Source of the DNA: Nocardioides sp. B-3
GTDB taxonomy: Bacteria; Actinomycetota; Actinomycetes; Propionibacteriales; Nocardioidaceae
Direction of reading: 5' to 3'
Length of the DNA: 64,000 nucleotides
NCBI RefSeq assembly: GCF_024703895.1
Contig: NZ_CP087968.1
Span: 2,976,001-3,040,000 of the forward strand
The translations under genes were made by a program, and so were the position numbers. The notes under the pieces are model-generated. The model was given only the letters and a program-made list of their open reading frames with translations. It ran no database searches and was not told the origin of the DNA. Below are positions 51,839 through 61,966 of the stretch, in pieces (position 1 is the first letter of the stretch; each line of letters begins with the position of its first letter).

Positions 51839-52586
51839 ATGTGCGGTCGCTACGCCTCCTCCCGGCAGCCCGAGGACCTGATCGAAGAGTTCGAGGTCGT
51901 CGCCGACCGCACGCCCGCGCCGCTGGCCGCCGACTACAACGTCGCGCCGACCAAGGAGGTCTACGCCGTGGTCGAGCGCCCGCCGACCAAGGACAGCCCG
52001 GAGCCGCCCGAGCGCCAGCTGCGCGTCTTCACCCGGGGCTCCGGTGCCGTCGTGGGCCAAGGACCCGAGCATCGGCAACCGGATGATCAACGCCCGGATG
52101 GAGACGGTCGCCGAGAAGCCTGCCTACAAGAAGGCCTTCGCCGTACGCCGTTGCCTGCTGCCCGCCGACGGCTACTTCGAGTGGTATCCCACCTCGCAGA
52201 CCAACGCCAAGGGCAAGCCGGTCAAGCAGCCCTACTTCATCCGCCCCGCCGACGGCGGCGTGCTGGCGATGGCCGGCCTCTACGAGATCTGGCGCGACCA
52301 GACCCGCGCAGACGACGATCCCGACCGCTTCCGCTGGACCTGCACCGTGCTCACGACCCGGGCCGAGGACTCGCTGGGCCACATCCACGACCGGATGCCG
52401 CTGATGGTCGAGCGCGACCGATGGGGCGACTGGCTCGACCCGCGCGTCGGCGGCGAGCTCTCGCTGCTCGTCCCGGCCGCACCGGGCAGCCTCGAGGCCT
52501 ACCCCGTCGCGGCGCTGGTGAGCAACGTGCGCAACAACGGACCCGAGCTGGTCGAGCCACTCCCGCTGGAGGACGCACTCTCATGA
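51839..52586 (+). CDS. SRAP (YedK/HMCES) family abasic-site protein, frameshifted
   Basis: About 249 aa. MCGRYASSRQPEDLIEEF places the catalytic Cys2 after Met1; NVAPTKEVYAVV, INARMETVAEKPAYKKAF, CLLPADGYFEWY with catalytic Glu, and LGHIHDRMPLM with the His. The family forms a thiazolidine DNA-protein crosslink protecting abasic sites in single-stranded DNA. One extra base near 52042 breaks the frame; the usual RWGLVPSWA region reads here as RGSVPSWAKDPS. ATGA overlap with the next gene. Confidence 0.9.
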
Positions 52587-53237
52587 TCAAGGCCGTGGTC
52601 CGCACCATCTCGACGCCGTACGGCGACGGCCGACTGCACGTACGCCGCGCGGTCAGCCCCATCGCGACGCTGTTGCTGAGCCACGGCGCCGGGCGCGGCG
52701 TGGACGCTCCCCGACCTGATGGCCCCGGCCGGGGCCCTGCCGGCGCAGGGGATCAGCGTGCTGCTCTTCGAACAGCCCCGGCACGTCGCCGGTCGCAAGA
52801 TCGCGACCCCGCCCGCCACCCTCGACGCCGGCCTGATCGCCGCGGCCAACACCTTGCGCACCCAGACCCCGCTCGTGGTCGGCGGCCGGTCCGCGGGTGC
52901 ACGTTCGGGCGCGCGCTGTGCGAAGGGGCTGGGGGCCCGTGGCGTGCTCGCCCTGTCGTTCCCGCTGCACCCGCCGGGCAAGCCGGACAAGACGCGGGTG
53001 GACGAGCTGCGCGGTGCCGGGTTGCCGATCCCGGTCGTGCAGGGGGAGCGCGACCCGATGGGCCGCCCGGAGGAGTTCCCCACGGACGTGCGCGGCCTCG
53101 ACATGACGGTCATCCCCGAGGCGGACCACGGGCTCAAGGTCCCCCAGCGCGCGGCGCTCTCGCAGGCCGAGTCGCTGGGCATCGTCGTCGAATCGACGCT
53201 GGAGTGGCTGATCCGCGACATCGCCGGCTCGCACTGA
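52583..53237 (+). CDS. Alpha/beta hydrolase (TEX30/KANSL3-like), frameshifted
   Basis: About 218 aa. TLLLSHGAGRGVD, LLFEQPRHVAGRKIATPP, nucleophile elbow VVGGRSAGARSGARCA, LALSFPLHPPGKPDKTRVDEL, VVQGERDPMGRPEEFP (Asp) and EADHGLKVP (His) complete the triad. One slip near 52708-52715. ATG 52583 overlaps the SRAP stop, indicating coupled translation. Substrate unknown. Confidence 0.85.
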
Positions 53238-53243
53238 TCTGCT

Positions 53244-53270
53244 GGGAATCAACCCGGGGTGGGTCGCGTT
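53244..53270 (+). promoter_or_regulatory. SigR-type promoter upstream of sigR
   Basis: GGGAAT (53244-53249), 18 bases, GTT (53268-53270). This is an exact match to the SigR/SigH consensus GGGAAT-N18-GTT. It lies 75 nt before the sigR ATG, implying autoregulation. Confidence 0.85.
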
Positions 53271-53345
53271 GAGGTCGACATGCTGGCTACCCGACCCCGT
53301 CCTCGTGAGCTGGACGACGCCGAAGCGGCGGTAGTGTGGAAGACG

Positions 53346-53994
53346 ATGACTGAATCACTTTCCGACCCACTGGCCGACGCCGTCCCCGACGACCTCCTCG
53401 AGACCGAGTCCGCCGACGAACGCTCGGCGCGGTTCGAGCGCGACGCGCTGCCGTTCCCGGACCAGCTGTACGGCGCCGCGATGCGCATGACCCGCAACCC
53501 GGCCGACGCCGAGGACCCGGTGCAGGAGACCTTCGCCAAGGCCTACTCCGCGTTCCACCAGTTCAAGCCGGGCACCAACCTCAAGGCGTGGCTCTACCGC
53601 ATCCTCACCAACACCTACATCAACACCTATCGCAAGAAGCAGCGCCAGCCGCAGCAGTCGATGGCCGAGGATGTCGAGGACTGGCAGCTGGCCCGGGCGG
53701 AGTCGCACAGCTCCACCGGCCTGAAGTCCGCCGAGATGGAGGCGCTCGAGCACCTCCCCGACTCCGAGGTGAAGGACGCGCTGCAGCGCCTGCCCGAGGA
53801 GTTCCGCCCGGCGGTCTACCTCGCCGACGTCGAAGGCTTCCCCGTACAAGGAGATCGCCGAGATCATGAACACCCCCATCGGCACCGTGATGTCCCGGCT
53901 GCACCGCGGCCGCCGCCAGCTGCGCGACATGCTCTCCGACCACGTCCGCGCCAACGACCTGCTGCCCAGCGGCGCGACGAAGGGGAAGTCATGA
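53346..53994 (+). CDS. sigR: Redox-stress ECF sigma factor SigR/SigH, frameshifted
   Basis: About 215 aa. Region 2: [68 protein letters not shown]. Region 4: [24 protein letters not shown], then [30 protein letters not shown] after removal of one C at 53839-53843. The match to Streptomyces SigR and mycobacterial SigH is strong. Followed by rsrA with overlapping TCATGA. Expected targets are thiol and disulfide stress genes. Confidence 0.92.
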
Positions 53995-54269
53995 GCGAGT
54001 CCACCAGCCCGCACAGCCACGGCAAGGACGAGTGCTCGGACTACCTCGACCGCATCGTCTTCTTCCTCGACAACGAGCTGGACGACGCCGACTGCTCCGA
54101 GGTGCGCGTGCACCTCGACGAGTGCGGCCCGTGCTCGGAGAAGTACGACCTGCAGCGCACCGTCAAGCAGATCGTGGCGCGCTCCTGCTCGGAGTCGGCT
54201 CCCGACGGCCTGCGCGAGCGCGTGCGGATCCAGATCCGCGAGGTCCAGGTCCGCATCAACGAGGGCTGA
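53991..54269 (+). CDS. rsrA: Redox-sensing anti-sigma factor RsrA
   Basis: 92 aa, intact. Zinc-binding anti-sigma motif [26 protein letters not shown]: His and the CxxC pair at about residue 37, with an additional Cys near residue 63 and another near residue 15, as in RsrA, where disulfide formation releases zinc and the sigma factor. Overlaps sigR, as is usual for this pair. Confidence 0.93.
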   Translation: MSESTSPHSHGKDECSDYLDRIVFFLDNELDDADCSEVRVHLDECGPCSEKYDLQRTVKQIVARSCSESAPDGLRERVRIQIREVQVRINEG

Positions 54270-54355
54270 TTGGCTCGATCGCCTCTCGTTTGAGAGGATG
54301 ACCCTCAGCCCTGTCACGGGCAACGAGCAGGGCTAACGATTTCTGGAGGAACACC

Positions 54356-54431
54356 ATGGGCAAGACCGGACGCAAGCGCCGCGCTCTGCAAGAAGAAGAA
54401 GGCGAACCACGGCAAGCGCCCCAACGCCTGA
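54356..54431 (+). CDS. Ribosomal protein bL37, one extra base
   Basis: Read in the raw frame this gives MGKTGRKRRALQEEEGE. Removing the C at about 54391 restores MGKTGRKRRAL followed by KKKKANHGKRPNA and a TGA at 54429: a 24-residue basic peptide matching the actinobacterial bL37 (AURKAIP1-like) protein seen on mycobacterial 50S subunits. Strong ribosome site CTGGAGGA upstream and a hairpin downstream. Easily missed because of its size. Confidence 0.85.
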
Positions 54432-54445
54432 GCGCATTCCACGCA

Positions 54446-54480
54446 AGCCCCCGGCTCCTTCCTCGCGAAGGCCGGGGGTT
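54446..54480. terminator. Hairpin terminator after bL37
   Basis: CCCCCGGC (54448-54455) pairs with GCCGGGGG (54471-54478) around a 15-nt loop, flanked by AAG and TTC. It sits between the bL37 gene and the convergent thioesterase gene, so it may serve both directions. Confidence 0.75.
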
Positions 54481-54498
54481 CGCTGTATTTCGGGGTTT

Positions 54499-54870
54499 TC
54501 AGACCCTGCTCATGAACCGTTCCGCGTCGACCACGACCCGGGTCACCTCGCCTGCCCCGACCACGCGCCCGCCGTCCACGTGACGCGCGGACACCGTGAA
54601 CCTGTGCAGTCGCCCGTCGACGTACGCCGAGGAGGCAGCCACCTCCAGCACGGCGCCGACCGGGCTTGCGGCGAGGTGCTCGAGGGTGACCCGAGTGCCG
54701 ACGCTGGTCCCGCCCGCGGGCAGCGCCGACTCGATGGCGGCGCAGGTCGCGGCCTCGCACCACGCCGGGAGGCGCGGGGTGCCGAGGACCGGCAGCGACC
54801 CGCTGCCGACGGCGATCGCGGTGTCCTCGTCGGTGACGGTGAACCTGAGTGTCGCCTGCTGCTCGGCCAT
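54499..54870 (-). CDS. Hotdog-fold thioesterase family protein
   Basis: 123 aa, intact. LRFTVTDEDTAIAVGSGSLPVLGTPRLPAWCEAATCAAIESALPAGGTSVGTRVTLEHLAASPVGAVL matches the FlK-like (fluoroacetyl-CoA thioesterase) group; conserved Thr/Glu/His positions of that family map to TPRL, EAAT and LEHLAA. Probably hydrolyses an acyl-CoA. Convergent with bL37. Confidence 0.85.
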   Translation of the reverse strand: MAEQQATLRFTVTDEDTAIAVGSGSLPVLGTPRLPAWCEAATCAAIESALPAGGTSVGTRVTLEHLAASPVGAVLEVAASSAYVDGRLHRFTVSARHVDGGRVVGAGEVTRVVVDAERFMSRV

Positions 54871-54944
54871 GCCCGGATCCTAGGCTGCAGAAAGTCGTCG
54901 GGACGCACGAGCAACCTCCGAGGCGCGGCGACGTCCTAGGGGGT

Positions 54945-55468
54945 GTGACCATCAACATGGAGCCGCCGACGCAGGCCGTGGGGCTCGCGGAGCTGTATGC
55001 CGCGCACCGGCTCGCTCTCGTGCGGCTCGCCGTCCTGCTGGTGGACGACCGTGCCAGCGCCGAGGACGTCGTGCAGGACGCCTTCGCCGCGCTGGCGCGG
55101 ACGCAGCCACGGACTGCGCGGATCCGTCGGCGGCCGTGGGCTACCTGCGGGTGTCGGTGGTCAACGGCTCCCGGTCGATGCTGCGCAAGCGGCGAACCGT
55201 GCGCGGCTACAAGCCGCCCCGGACCATCGAGGCGGCGGGACCCGAGGACCGCGCCGTCCTCGCCGAGGAGCACAGCGAGGTCTTCGCGGCCGTGCAGTCG
55301 CTGCCGCCGAGGCAGCGCGAGGTGCTGGTGCTGCGCTACTGGTCGGGGTTGTCCGAGGCCGAGATCGCTGCCGCCCCGGGCATCACCCCGGGCACCGTGA
55401 AGTCCACCGCGAGCCGTGCGCTCGACGCACTCGAGCGAACCCTGAAGGCCAAGGAGGGCTGGTCATGA
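54945..55468 (+). CDS. ECF sigma factor of the SigE-like group, frameshifted
   Basis: About 174 aa. VGLAELYAAHRLALVRLAVLLVDDRASAEDVVQDAFAALAR is region 2; after one slip near 55102, YLRVSVVNGSRSMLRKRRTVR and then region 4 VFAAVQSLPPRQREVLVLRYWSGLSEAEIAAAPGITPGTVKSTASRALDALE. GTG 54945 or ATG 54957 may start it. The stop overlaps the ATG of the membrane-anchored protein that follows, which is the likely anti-sigma or partner. Confidence 0.87.
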
Positions 55469-56886
55469 ACGACCCGGAGACCCGACTCGCTTACGCCCCG
55501 GCGGCCCGAGCTGACCTCGTCCGGCCGGAGGACCTGCGCGACGAGCCGCTGCCCGCTCCGGTGGTGCCGCTGTGGCGCCGTACGCCCGTCGTCCCGGCAG
55601 CCGCCGCCTGCCCGGCGGTGATCGCCACCACGACCGCGGTCGTGGTCACGCGCGGCGATGCCGACCGCCCGCAGCCCACGGACCCGAGCCCGACGCTCGA
55701 GCTGCCGCCGGACATCGGCCTCGACTGGGATCCGGCCAAGGCGTCCACGCCTGCCGAGCTCGATCTTGACGGCGATGGCACGCCGGAGAAGGTGCGCTTC
55801 CTCGGCGAGCCGACGAAGGAGTACGACGGCCGCGTGCGGGTCCAGACGATCTTGAGCAGTGACGGTTCCATCGCCTTCGGCATCATCGATGTCGGCACCA
55901 CGATCGGCGTCACCGCCCCGGCCCCCGATCGACGCGGACGCCGACGGCGACCGGGAACTCGTGCTGCTCGACGACAGCGACCCGGTGCGGGCGGTGCCGA
56001 TCGTGCTCGACCTCCTTGACGGCCTCCTCGTCCCGGTGTCACCGAGCGAGCCCGAGCAGATCTTCATGGGCCAGAGCATCGTCTCCGAGGGTGGCGAGTT
56101 CTACGACATGGTGCGCCTCGGCCAGTTCTGGGTCGAGGACGGCACGCTCATCTCCACCCGCTCCCGCAACTCCTTTGCGGCCGGCAACATGAGGCTCTTC
56201 CGCCGGGAGGAGTACACGATGGACTCCTGGGCTCGGCGGCTCACCGCCGACGGGACGCTGGTGCCCGAGCCGGCGGCCACGCCCTGCCCGGGTCCAGTGC
56301 CGGAAGCAACCCGACCCTGCGCCGAGGGTGAGCAGGACATGCTCCCGCTGCTGGCGCCGATGGCGACGGAGCGCATCGGCCCGGGTGAGTCCTTCATCTC
56401 GAACGACGCCTATCCCTTCGAGGCGTCCATCGAGGAATCGACGACCGACGGCATCGCCACGGACCTCGTCGTGGTGACCGACGACGGGCGCCTCGAGGCC
56501 CCGATTTTCCTCGGGGAGCAGTCGACGGTCCTCACGAAGGCACCGATGCTCGAGTGGGACGGCGCGGTCGTCGTGGTCGCCTCGGACGACGCAGACCAGC
56601 CCGCGGATCTTGCGGTGCATGTCCAGCACGGCGACCAGTTGATGGGGCTCGGCGAGCCCGGCCCCGCGCCGCTGGGCCGCGGAACCATGCCCAACGGCCG
56701 TCCGTTCCGCAGCTGGCTGACCGTCAACGGCGCGTTGTTCACGATCGTGGCGGAGTCCACCGACGAGTCCGGGCCGTGGCAGGTATACACTGGGCCGTGA
56801 TCGAGGGACCGCGTATCGCGCCCTTCCCGCTCGAGGTCATGTGCTTCGACGACCCGAGCGACCCGGCCACCGGCCACCGCTGCTAG
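55465..56886 (+). CDS. Membrane-anchored protein with DxDGDG motifs, paired with an ECF sigma factor, frameshifted
   Basis: About 474 aa. A cytoplasmic N-terminus (RPEDLRDEPLPAPVVPLWRR) precedes one hydrophobic segment (VVPAAAACPAVIATTTAVVV), then an exported part with LDLDGDGTPEKVRF and IDADADGDRELVLLDD, calcium-binding-like repeats seen in FG-GAP/VCBS proteins. A slip occurs near 55922. At 56789-56793 ACTGG lacks a base; reading through restores WAVIEGPRIAPFPLEVMCFDDPSDPATGHRC and TAG at 56884. The overlap with the sigma gene suggests a regulatory membrane partner, but there is no recognisable anti-sigma domain. Confidence 0.75.
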
Positions 56887-57365
56887 GCGAGCGGTTTGCC
56901 GAAGGCGACGAGGTGCACTCCCGGGGCCGGGTCCCAGTCCCGGTCCGGGAGGCGCGTGTAGCCGAGGCGTTCGTAGATCCGGTGCGCCCCGGTCATCACG
57001 CGCAGCGACGACAGCACCATCGCGGTCGCCCCGTGCTCGCGGGAACGCTCCTCGCACAGGGTCGCCAACGCCGTACCGACTCCGCGGCCGCGGGCGCCCG
57101 GACTCACGGCGAGCATCCGGAACTCGCCCTCGTGCGCGCCCGCGATCTCGTGCCATGGCGACCCGGGCGGGCAGTGCGTCACGCAGCCGAGCACCTCGTC
57201 GCCGTCGACCGCGACCCAGACCTCAGCCTCGGCGTCGCGGCGCATGACGTCGCGGACCTTCGCGCGATAGAAGTCCTCGGCTCCGCCGAAGAAGGGAACG
57301 TACGCCGCAACGCACACCTCTCCCGCAGCGGCGTGCTCGTCGGGCCGGATGCGACGGAGCTCCAT
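56883..57365 (-). CDS. GNAT family acetyltransferase
   Basis: 160 aa, intact. MELRRIRPDEHAAAGEVCVAAY, VWVAVDGDEVLGCVTHC and the acetyl-CoA loop FRMLAVSPGARGRGVGTALATLCEERSREHG (RGxGxG/A) with C-terminal IYERLGYTRLPDRDW. Substrate unknown. ATG 57365 overlaps by one base with the stop of the TPP enzyme gene. The open frame runs on into that gene because of a frameshift, but this is not a real fusion. Confidence 0.87.
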   Translation of the reverse strand: MELRRIRPDEHAAAGEVCVAAYVPFFGGAEDFYRAKVRDVMRRDAEAEVWVAVDGDEVLGCVTHCPPGSPWHEIAGAHEGEFRMLAVSPGARGRGVGTALATLCEERSREHGATAMVLSSLRVMTGAHRIYERLGYTRLPDRDWDPAPGVHLVAFGKPLA

Positions 57366-59012
57366 CAGATCCCGAACGTGCTCCGCGGGTAGGCCGCGTT
57401 GACGTCGGTGATGATGTTGACGAGGTAGGGCACCCCCGACGCGAACGCGCGGTCGAGCGCGGGGCCGATGTCCTTCGGGTCGCTCACCTTCTCGCCCGCG
57501 CCACCGAGCGCCTTGACGACCTCGTGGTAGGCCGTCTGCTCGGCCGGGTCTGCCGCGACGTCGTAGCCGTAGAGCATCTGCATCGGGCCCTTCTCCGGGC
57601 CCCGGGCGGAGTTGTTGCCCATCACCATCACGACGGGCAGGTCGTGGCGCACGAGGGTGTCCACGTCCATCAGCGAGAAGCCGGCGGCGCCGTCGCCGAG
57701 CAGCAGCGCGACCTGCGCGGACGGCCGGGCGAGGCGAGCAGCGATCGCCGCACCGAGACCGGCGCCGAGGCAGCCGTAGGGACCGGGGTCGAGCCAGCCG
57801 CCGGGCCGCTTGGGCTCGACGAACTTGCCCGCGAAGCTGACGAAGTCGCCGCCGTCGCCGATCACGACGGCGTCGTCGGCCAGCCGCGGCACGAGCTCGC
57901 CGTAGATGCGCGCCGGGTGGATCGGGTCGGCCTCGGCGCCCAGCAGCTCGTTGTCGCGCGCGGCGGTCGCCTTCACCACGTCTGCCAGCTCGGCAGCCCA
58001 ACCAGACCAGTCCCGCGCCCTTCCCTGTACGGCGACGACCAGCCCGTCGAGGATGGTGGACAGGTCGCCCGCGGCGGACGCGGCCGGGTCGGCGTGCGCC
58101 GCGAGCTGGCCGGGGGAGTCGGCCACGTGCACGACCTTCGCCGGGACCGCACCGTCCTTGCCGCCGAAGACGCCGTAGCCGAGCCGGAAGTCGAGGCGGG
58201 GTGCCGACCACGATGACCGTGTCGGCGCCGTTGATCGCCGCGCCGCGGGCCTTGGTCACCAGCAGGGGATGCCCGCCGGGCAGCAGGCCGCGGCCCATGC
58301 CGTTGGTCAGCGTCGGGATGCCGAGTGACTCGACGAGCCGCAGCGCGGCGTCCTCGGCGTGGTCGGCCCAGACATCGGTGCCGAGGATGAGCAACGGGTG
58401 GTGGGAGTCGGCGAGCAGGGCCGCGATCCGGGCGACGTCGTCGCCGTCCGGCTCGACGACCGTGGTCGGCGCGCCCACCGACGCCGGCCCGGAGCCGGAG
58501 TTGAAGAACTCGTCCATCGGGATGTCGACGTACACCGGACCGCGGTGCGAGGACCGGGCGACGGTGAAGGCATCGTCGAACCCGGCGGCGACCTCGCCGG
58601 CGGTGTGCAGGGTGCGGGCCTGCTTGGCGACGGGGGAGACGATCGGCAGGTGGTCGATCTCCTGCAGGGCGCCGCTGCCCCAGCGGTTGGCGGGTGCGCG
58701 GCCGCCGACGACGACCATCGGCGAGCCGGCGAACTGGGCCTGCGCGATCGCGGAGATCCCGTTGGTGACGCCCGGCCCGGCCGTGAGGACGGCGAGCCCG
58801 GGGACGCGGGTCAGCTTGCCGGTGGCCTCGGCCGCGAAGGCGGCGGTCTGCTCGTGGCGCACGTCGAGCAGCCGCATCGGCGGCTCGGCCTTGACCGCGC
58901 CGTCGTACATCGGGAAGACGTGTGCCCCCGACAGCGTGAACATGGTCTCGACGCCGTGGGCGCGTGCGACCGAGACTGCCATTTCCCCGCTGTGACCGCT
59001 GAGTTCGTTCAT
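57365..59012 (-). CDS. Acetolactate synthase-like TPP-dependent enzyme, frameshifted
   Basis: About 549 aa. Three-domain ThDP enzyme: PYR domain with MFTLSGAHVFPMYDG, LLDVRHEQTAAFAAEATGKL (catalytic Glu) and TAGPGVTNGISAIA; central domain PLLILGTDVWADHA; PP domain with VIGDGGDFVSF, GAGLGAAIAARLA and the ThDP motif LLLGDGAAGFSLMDVDTLVRHDLPVVMVMGNN. One slip near 58200. It resembles acetolactate synthase-like proteins that lack the regulatory subunit; oxalyl-CoA decarboxylase or 2-hydroxyacyl-CoA lyase activities are alternatives. Confidence 0.85.
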
Positions 59013-59064
59013 GCCCGCACGCTAGAGCATGGGCCCCAGCGGACAGGCCCGATCAGGCGGAGAG

Positions 59065-59915
59065 TCAGCTGGGCGGGGAGAGGAACGGGAAGTTGGTGGC
59101 CTTCAGCGCCTCGACGAGCACCGGGATCAGGTCGGGGGCGTACGGCGGGTGGGTTGCTCGCGAGCGCGAGCTGGACGTGCAGGGAGCGTAGGTAGGCCCG
59201 GGCGTTGCCCGCGAGCTGGTAGGGGTCGTGCTCGCCGCTGCTCCCGAACGGGTTGGCGCCGGCCGCGATCCGGGTGGATCCACGGCTCGAGCACCTTGAG
59301 GCTGATCACGTTGCGACGCAGGATCTGCATCGTCGCGGCGGCCATCCGGTCGGTCTCGCCGGCCACCAGCAGGTCGGTGTCGCGCATCAGCAGCCGGTCG
59401 GCGAGCACGTCGAGGAAGACGGTCAGCTCGTTGGTGGCGAAGTAGGGCGACTGCGCCGGGATGCCGATCGCGTCGGCGCCGTGCGCGATCGCGTGCGCCC
59501 AGCCCTTGCCGGGGACATAGCCGCGGGTGTCGCGCCTGCGCAGGAACCAGGAAGCGACCCGGTCGCCCCAGTCGAAGACCCGGCCGCTGGGCACCAGCAG
59601 CTTCACGTTGTCGCGAGCCGGGCACTCGGCCAGCGCGAGCACGGAGAAGCTGCGCCGGAAGACGGTGTCGGTGCCGGTCTCGCCGAGCCCGATCGCCAGC
59701 CCGGCGGCCATTCCGTCGCCGAGTCCGGAGAGCAGGTCGTCGTAGACACCGCGGTCGATCCACGTCGACAGGGCGGGGTAGGCGGTGCCGTCGCGGAGCT
59801 CCGGATCGGGGGAGCCCAACATGGTCGTGAGCTCGGCCGTCAGGTCGTCCAGCGGCCGATCGGCGGGGACGGCGAGGCCCTTCGAGAGGATCTCCTGCCA
59901 GTACCCAGTGGCCAT
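59065..59915 (-). CDS. DUF2785 protein, frameshifted
   Basis: About 283 aa. YWQEILSKGLAVPADRPLDDLTAELTTMLGSPDPELRDGTAYPALSTWIDRGVYDDLLSGLGDGMAAGLAIGL matches, from memory, DUF2785 proteins, alpha-helical and HEAT-like. KGWAHAIAHGADAIG and ELTVFLDVLADRLL follow. Slips near 59275 and 59155; the last part reads YAPDLIPVLVEALKATNFPFLSPPS. ATG 59915. Function unknown. Confidence 0.8.
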
Positions 59916-59977
59916 GGCGACATCCTGCCAGCCGATGGACTGCGGGGCTAACCCGGGCGTCTCACTAGAGTGAGGCC

Positions 59978-61470
59978 GTGCCGTCTCTCCTCGAGCTCGT
60001 CCGAGCACACACTGATCTCGACGACGACGACGTCACCCGGCTGCAGCAGCTGATGGCCGACTGGCAGATCATCGCCGACCTCTCCTTCGCCGATCTGGTC
60101 ATGTGGCTGCCCGATCGCGAGGGCAACGGGTTCTGGGCGGGCGGGCAGATGCGCCCGACCACCGGACCCACCTCGTTGCCCGACGACGTCGTCGGCACCT
60201 TCGTGCCGACCGGGCGCAGGCGGATGGTCGACGAGGCCTACGAGCACGGACGCCCGGTGCGCGAGGGCGATCCCGAGTGGCGCGACGACGTCCCCGTCCG
60301 GGTCGAGGCGATTCCTGTACGGCGAGCAGGCCGCATCATCGCCGTGGTCGCCCGCAACACCAACCTGCTCGGCGTCCGCACCCCGAGCCGCCCGGAGCTG
60401 TCCTACCTGCAGACCGCAGCCGAGCTGACGCAGATGATCGCGGGCGGTTGGTTCCCGCCAGTGGGGCAGCGCAGCGACCACGCCGACACCGCCCGGGTGG
60501 GTGACGGGTTCCTGCGCCCGGACGCCGGCGGGCGGGTCGCCTACGCGAGCCCGAACGCGCTGTCGGTCTATCGACGCCTCGGCCTGCACGGCGACCTGAC
60601 CAACCTCGTGCTGACCGACCTGACCCGCGACTGGTGCCGCCGCGGCGGCGGCTCGACGAGGAGTCGCTCAGTGCCGTGCTCAGCGGCCGCGCTGACCACG
60701 ACACCGAGATCGCGACCGACGACGTCGCCCTCGTGGTGCGCAGCATCCCGCTGCGACCGCACGGCGAGCGCATCGGCGCGGTCATCCTGCTGCGCGACGT
60801 CACCGAGCTGCGACGACGGGACCGCGAGCTCGTCACCAAGGACGCCACCATCCGCGAGATCCATCACCGGGTGAAGAACAACCTGCAGACCGTGGCCGCG
60901 CTGCTGCGGTTGCAGGCTCGCCGGATCGACCAGCCTGAGGCCCGGGCCGCGCTGGAGGAGGCCGTACGCCGCGTCGGGTCGATCGCGATCGTGCACGAGA
61001 CCCTGAGCCAAGCCGTCGAGGAGACCGTTGACTTCGACGAGATCGCCGACCGGTTGGGCCGGATGGTCACCGACGTCAGTGCCGTCAGCGGCCGGGTGCG
61101 CGTGCTGCGCGACGGCGCCTTCGGGGTGCTGCCCTCGGAGACGGCGACGGCCATGGCGATGGTGCTGACCGAGATCTTGCAGAACGCAGTCGAGCACGGC
61201 TATCCGGGGATGGCCGACGTCGCCGAGGTCGACGCCGCCCACGAGGGCCGGATCCCGGTCAGCGTGCGCCGGATCGTCGGACGGCTGCACGTCGCCGTAC
61301 AGGACGACGGTGTGGGCCTGCCGGCCGACTTCGATCCGGACACGACGACGAGCCTCGGGCTCTCGATCGTGCGCACCCCGGTCGAGTCGGAGCTCGGCGG
61401 CCTGATCGAGATGGGCCCGGCCAACGAGGGCAGCGGAGCAAGGGTCCAGATCGACGTACCGATGGACTGA
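59978..61470 (+). CDS. pdtaS: PdtaS-like sensor histidine kinase, frameshifted
   Basis: About 497 aa. N-terminal GAF-like domain (LLELVRAHTDLDDDDVTRLQQLMADWQIIADLSFADLVMWL) and a PAS region (RPDAGGRVAYASPNALSVYRRLG), then the HisKA_2 box REIHHRVKNNLQTVAALLRLQARR with the phospho-accepting His, and the HATPase MVLTEILQNAVEHGY, VQDDGVGLPADF and TTSLGLSIVRTPV. This architecture is that of PdtaS, which feeds PdtaR, an RNA-binding ANTAR antiterminator in mycobacteria. One slip near 60642. No response regulator lies in the window. Confidence 0.9.
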
Positions 61471-61489
61471 TGCTCCGAGCAGGCGTTCC

Positions 61490-61742
61490 TCAGGCCGTGC
61501 GGACCCGGGCGCGAGCGTTGCGACGCTTGAGCGAGCGGCGCTCGTCCTCGCTCAGGCCACCCCAGACACCGTGGTCCTGACCCGCCTCCAGCGCCCACGC
61601 AAGGCACTGTTCGCGCACCTCACAGCGTCGGCACACCTGCTTGGCCTCCTCGATCTGGAGGATGGCCGGACCGGTGTTGCCGATCGGGGAAGAACAGCTC
61701 CGGGTCCTCGTCGAGGCAGGCAGAGCGCGAGCGCCAATCCAT
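61490..61742 (-). CDS. WhiB-family iron-sulfur regulator, one extra base
   Basis: About 84 aa. ATG 61742 gives MDWRSRSACLDEDPELFFPIGNTG once an extra base in the GGGG run 61686-61689 is removed. CRRCEVREQC plus the early Cys supply the four ligands for the [4Fe-4S] cluster; the GVWGG turn and the basic tail RRSLKRRNARARVRTA follow. Very similar to WhiB1/WhiB-like E regulators. The promoter region upstream to 61966 has no other gene. Confidence 0.92.
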
Positions 61743-61966
61743 GGAGTGGGGGTTCCTCTTTCAGTATCAACAGGCTGTGTGCGGGCGGTCAGCGGAGCCC
61801 GGGCGGTCGTGATCTGGACACGGTGATGTGAACTCATTCACGAGCGCGGTGCCCAGCGTGGCAAGAAGTGGATCGATAAACAACCCCTTGTCAGGGTCAC
61901 TTCCGTCACAAAGGCACTACATCGGTCGCCCTGCGCCGCACAGATCCTGCCGCATAGGCTGCCACC

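Noticed and set aside
56883..59012. A 709-residue fusion of a TPP enzyme and a GNAT acetyltransferase
   Set aside because: One slip near 58200 puts the first half of the TPP enzyme in the frame of the GNAT gene. The second half has a normal end and stop at 57365, next to the GNAT ATG.
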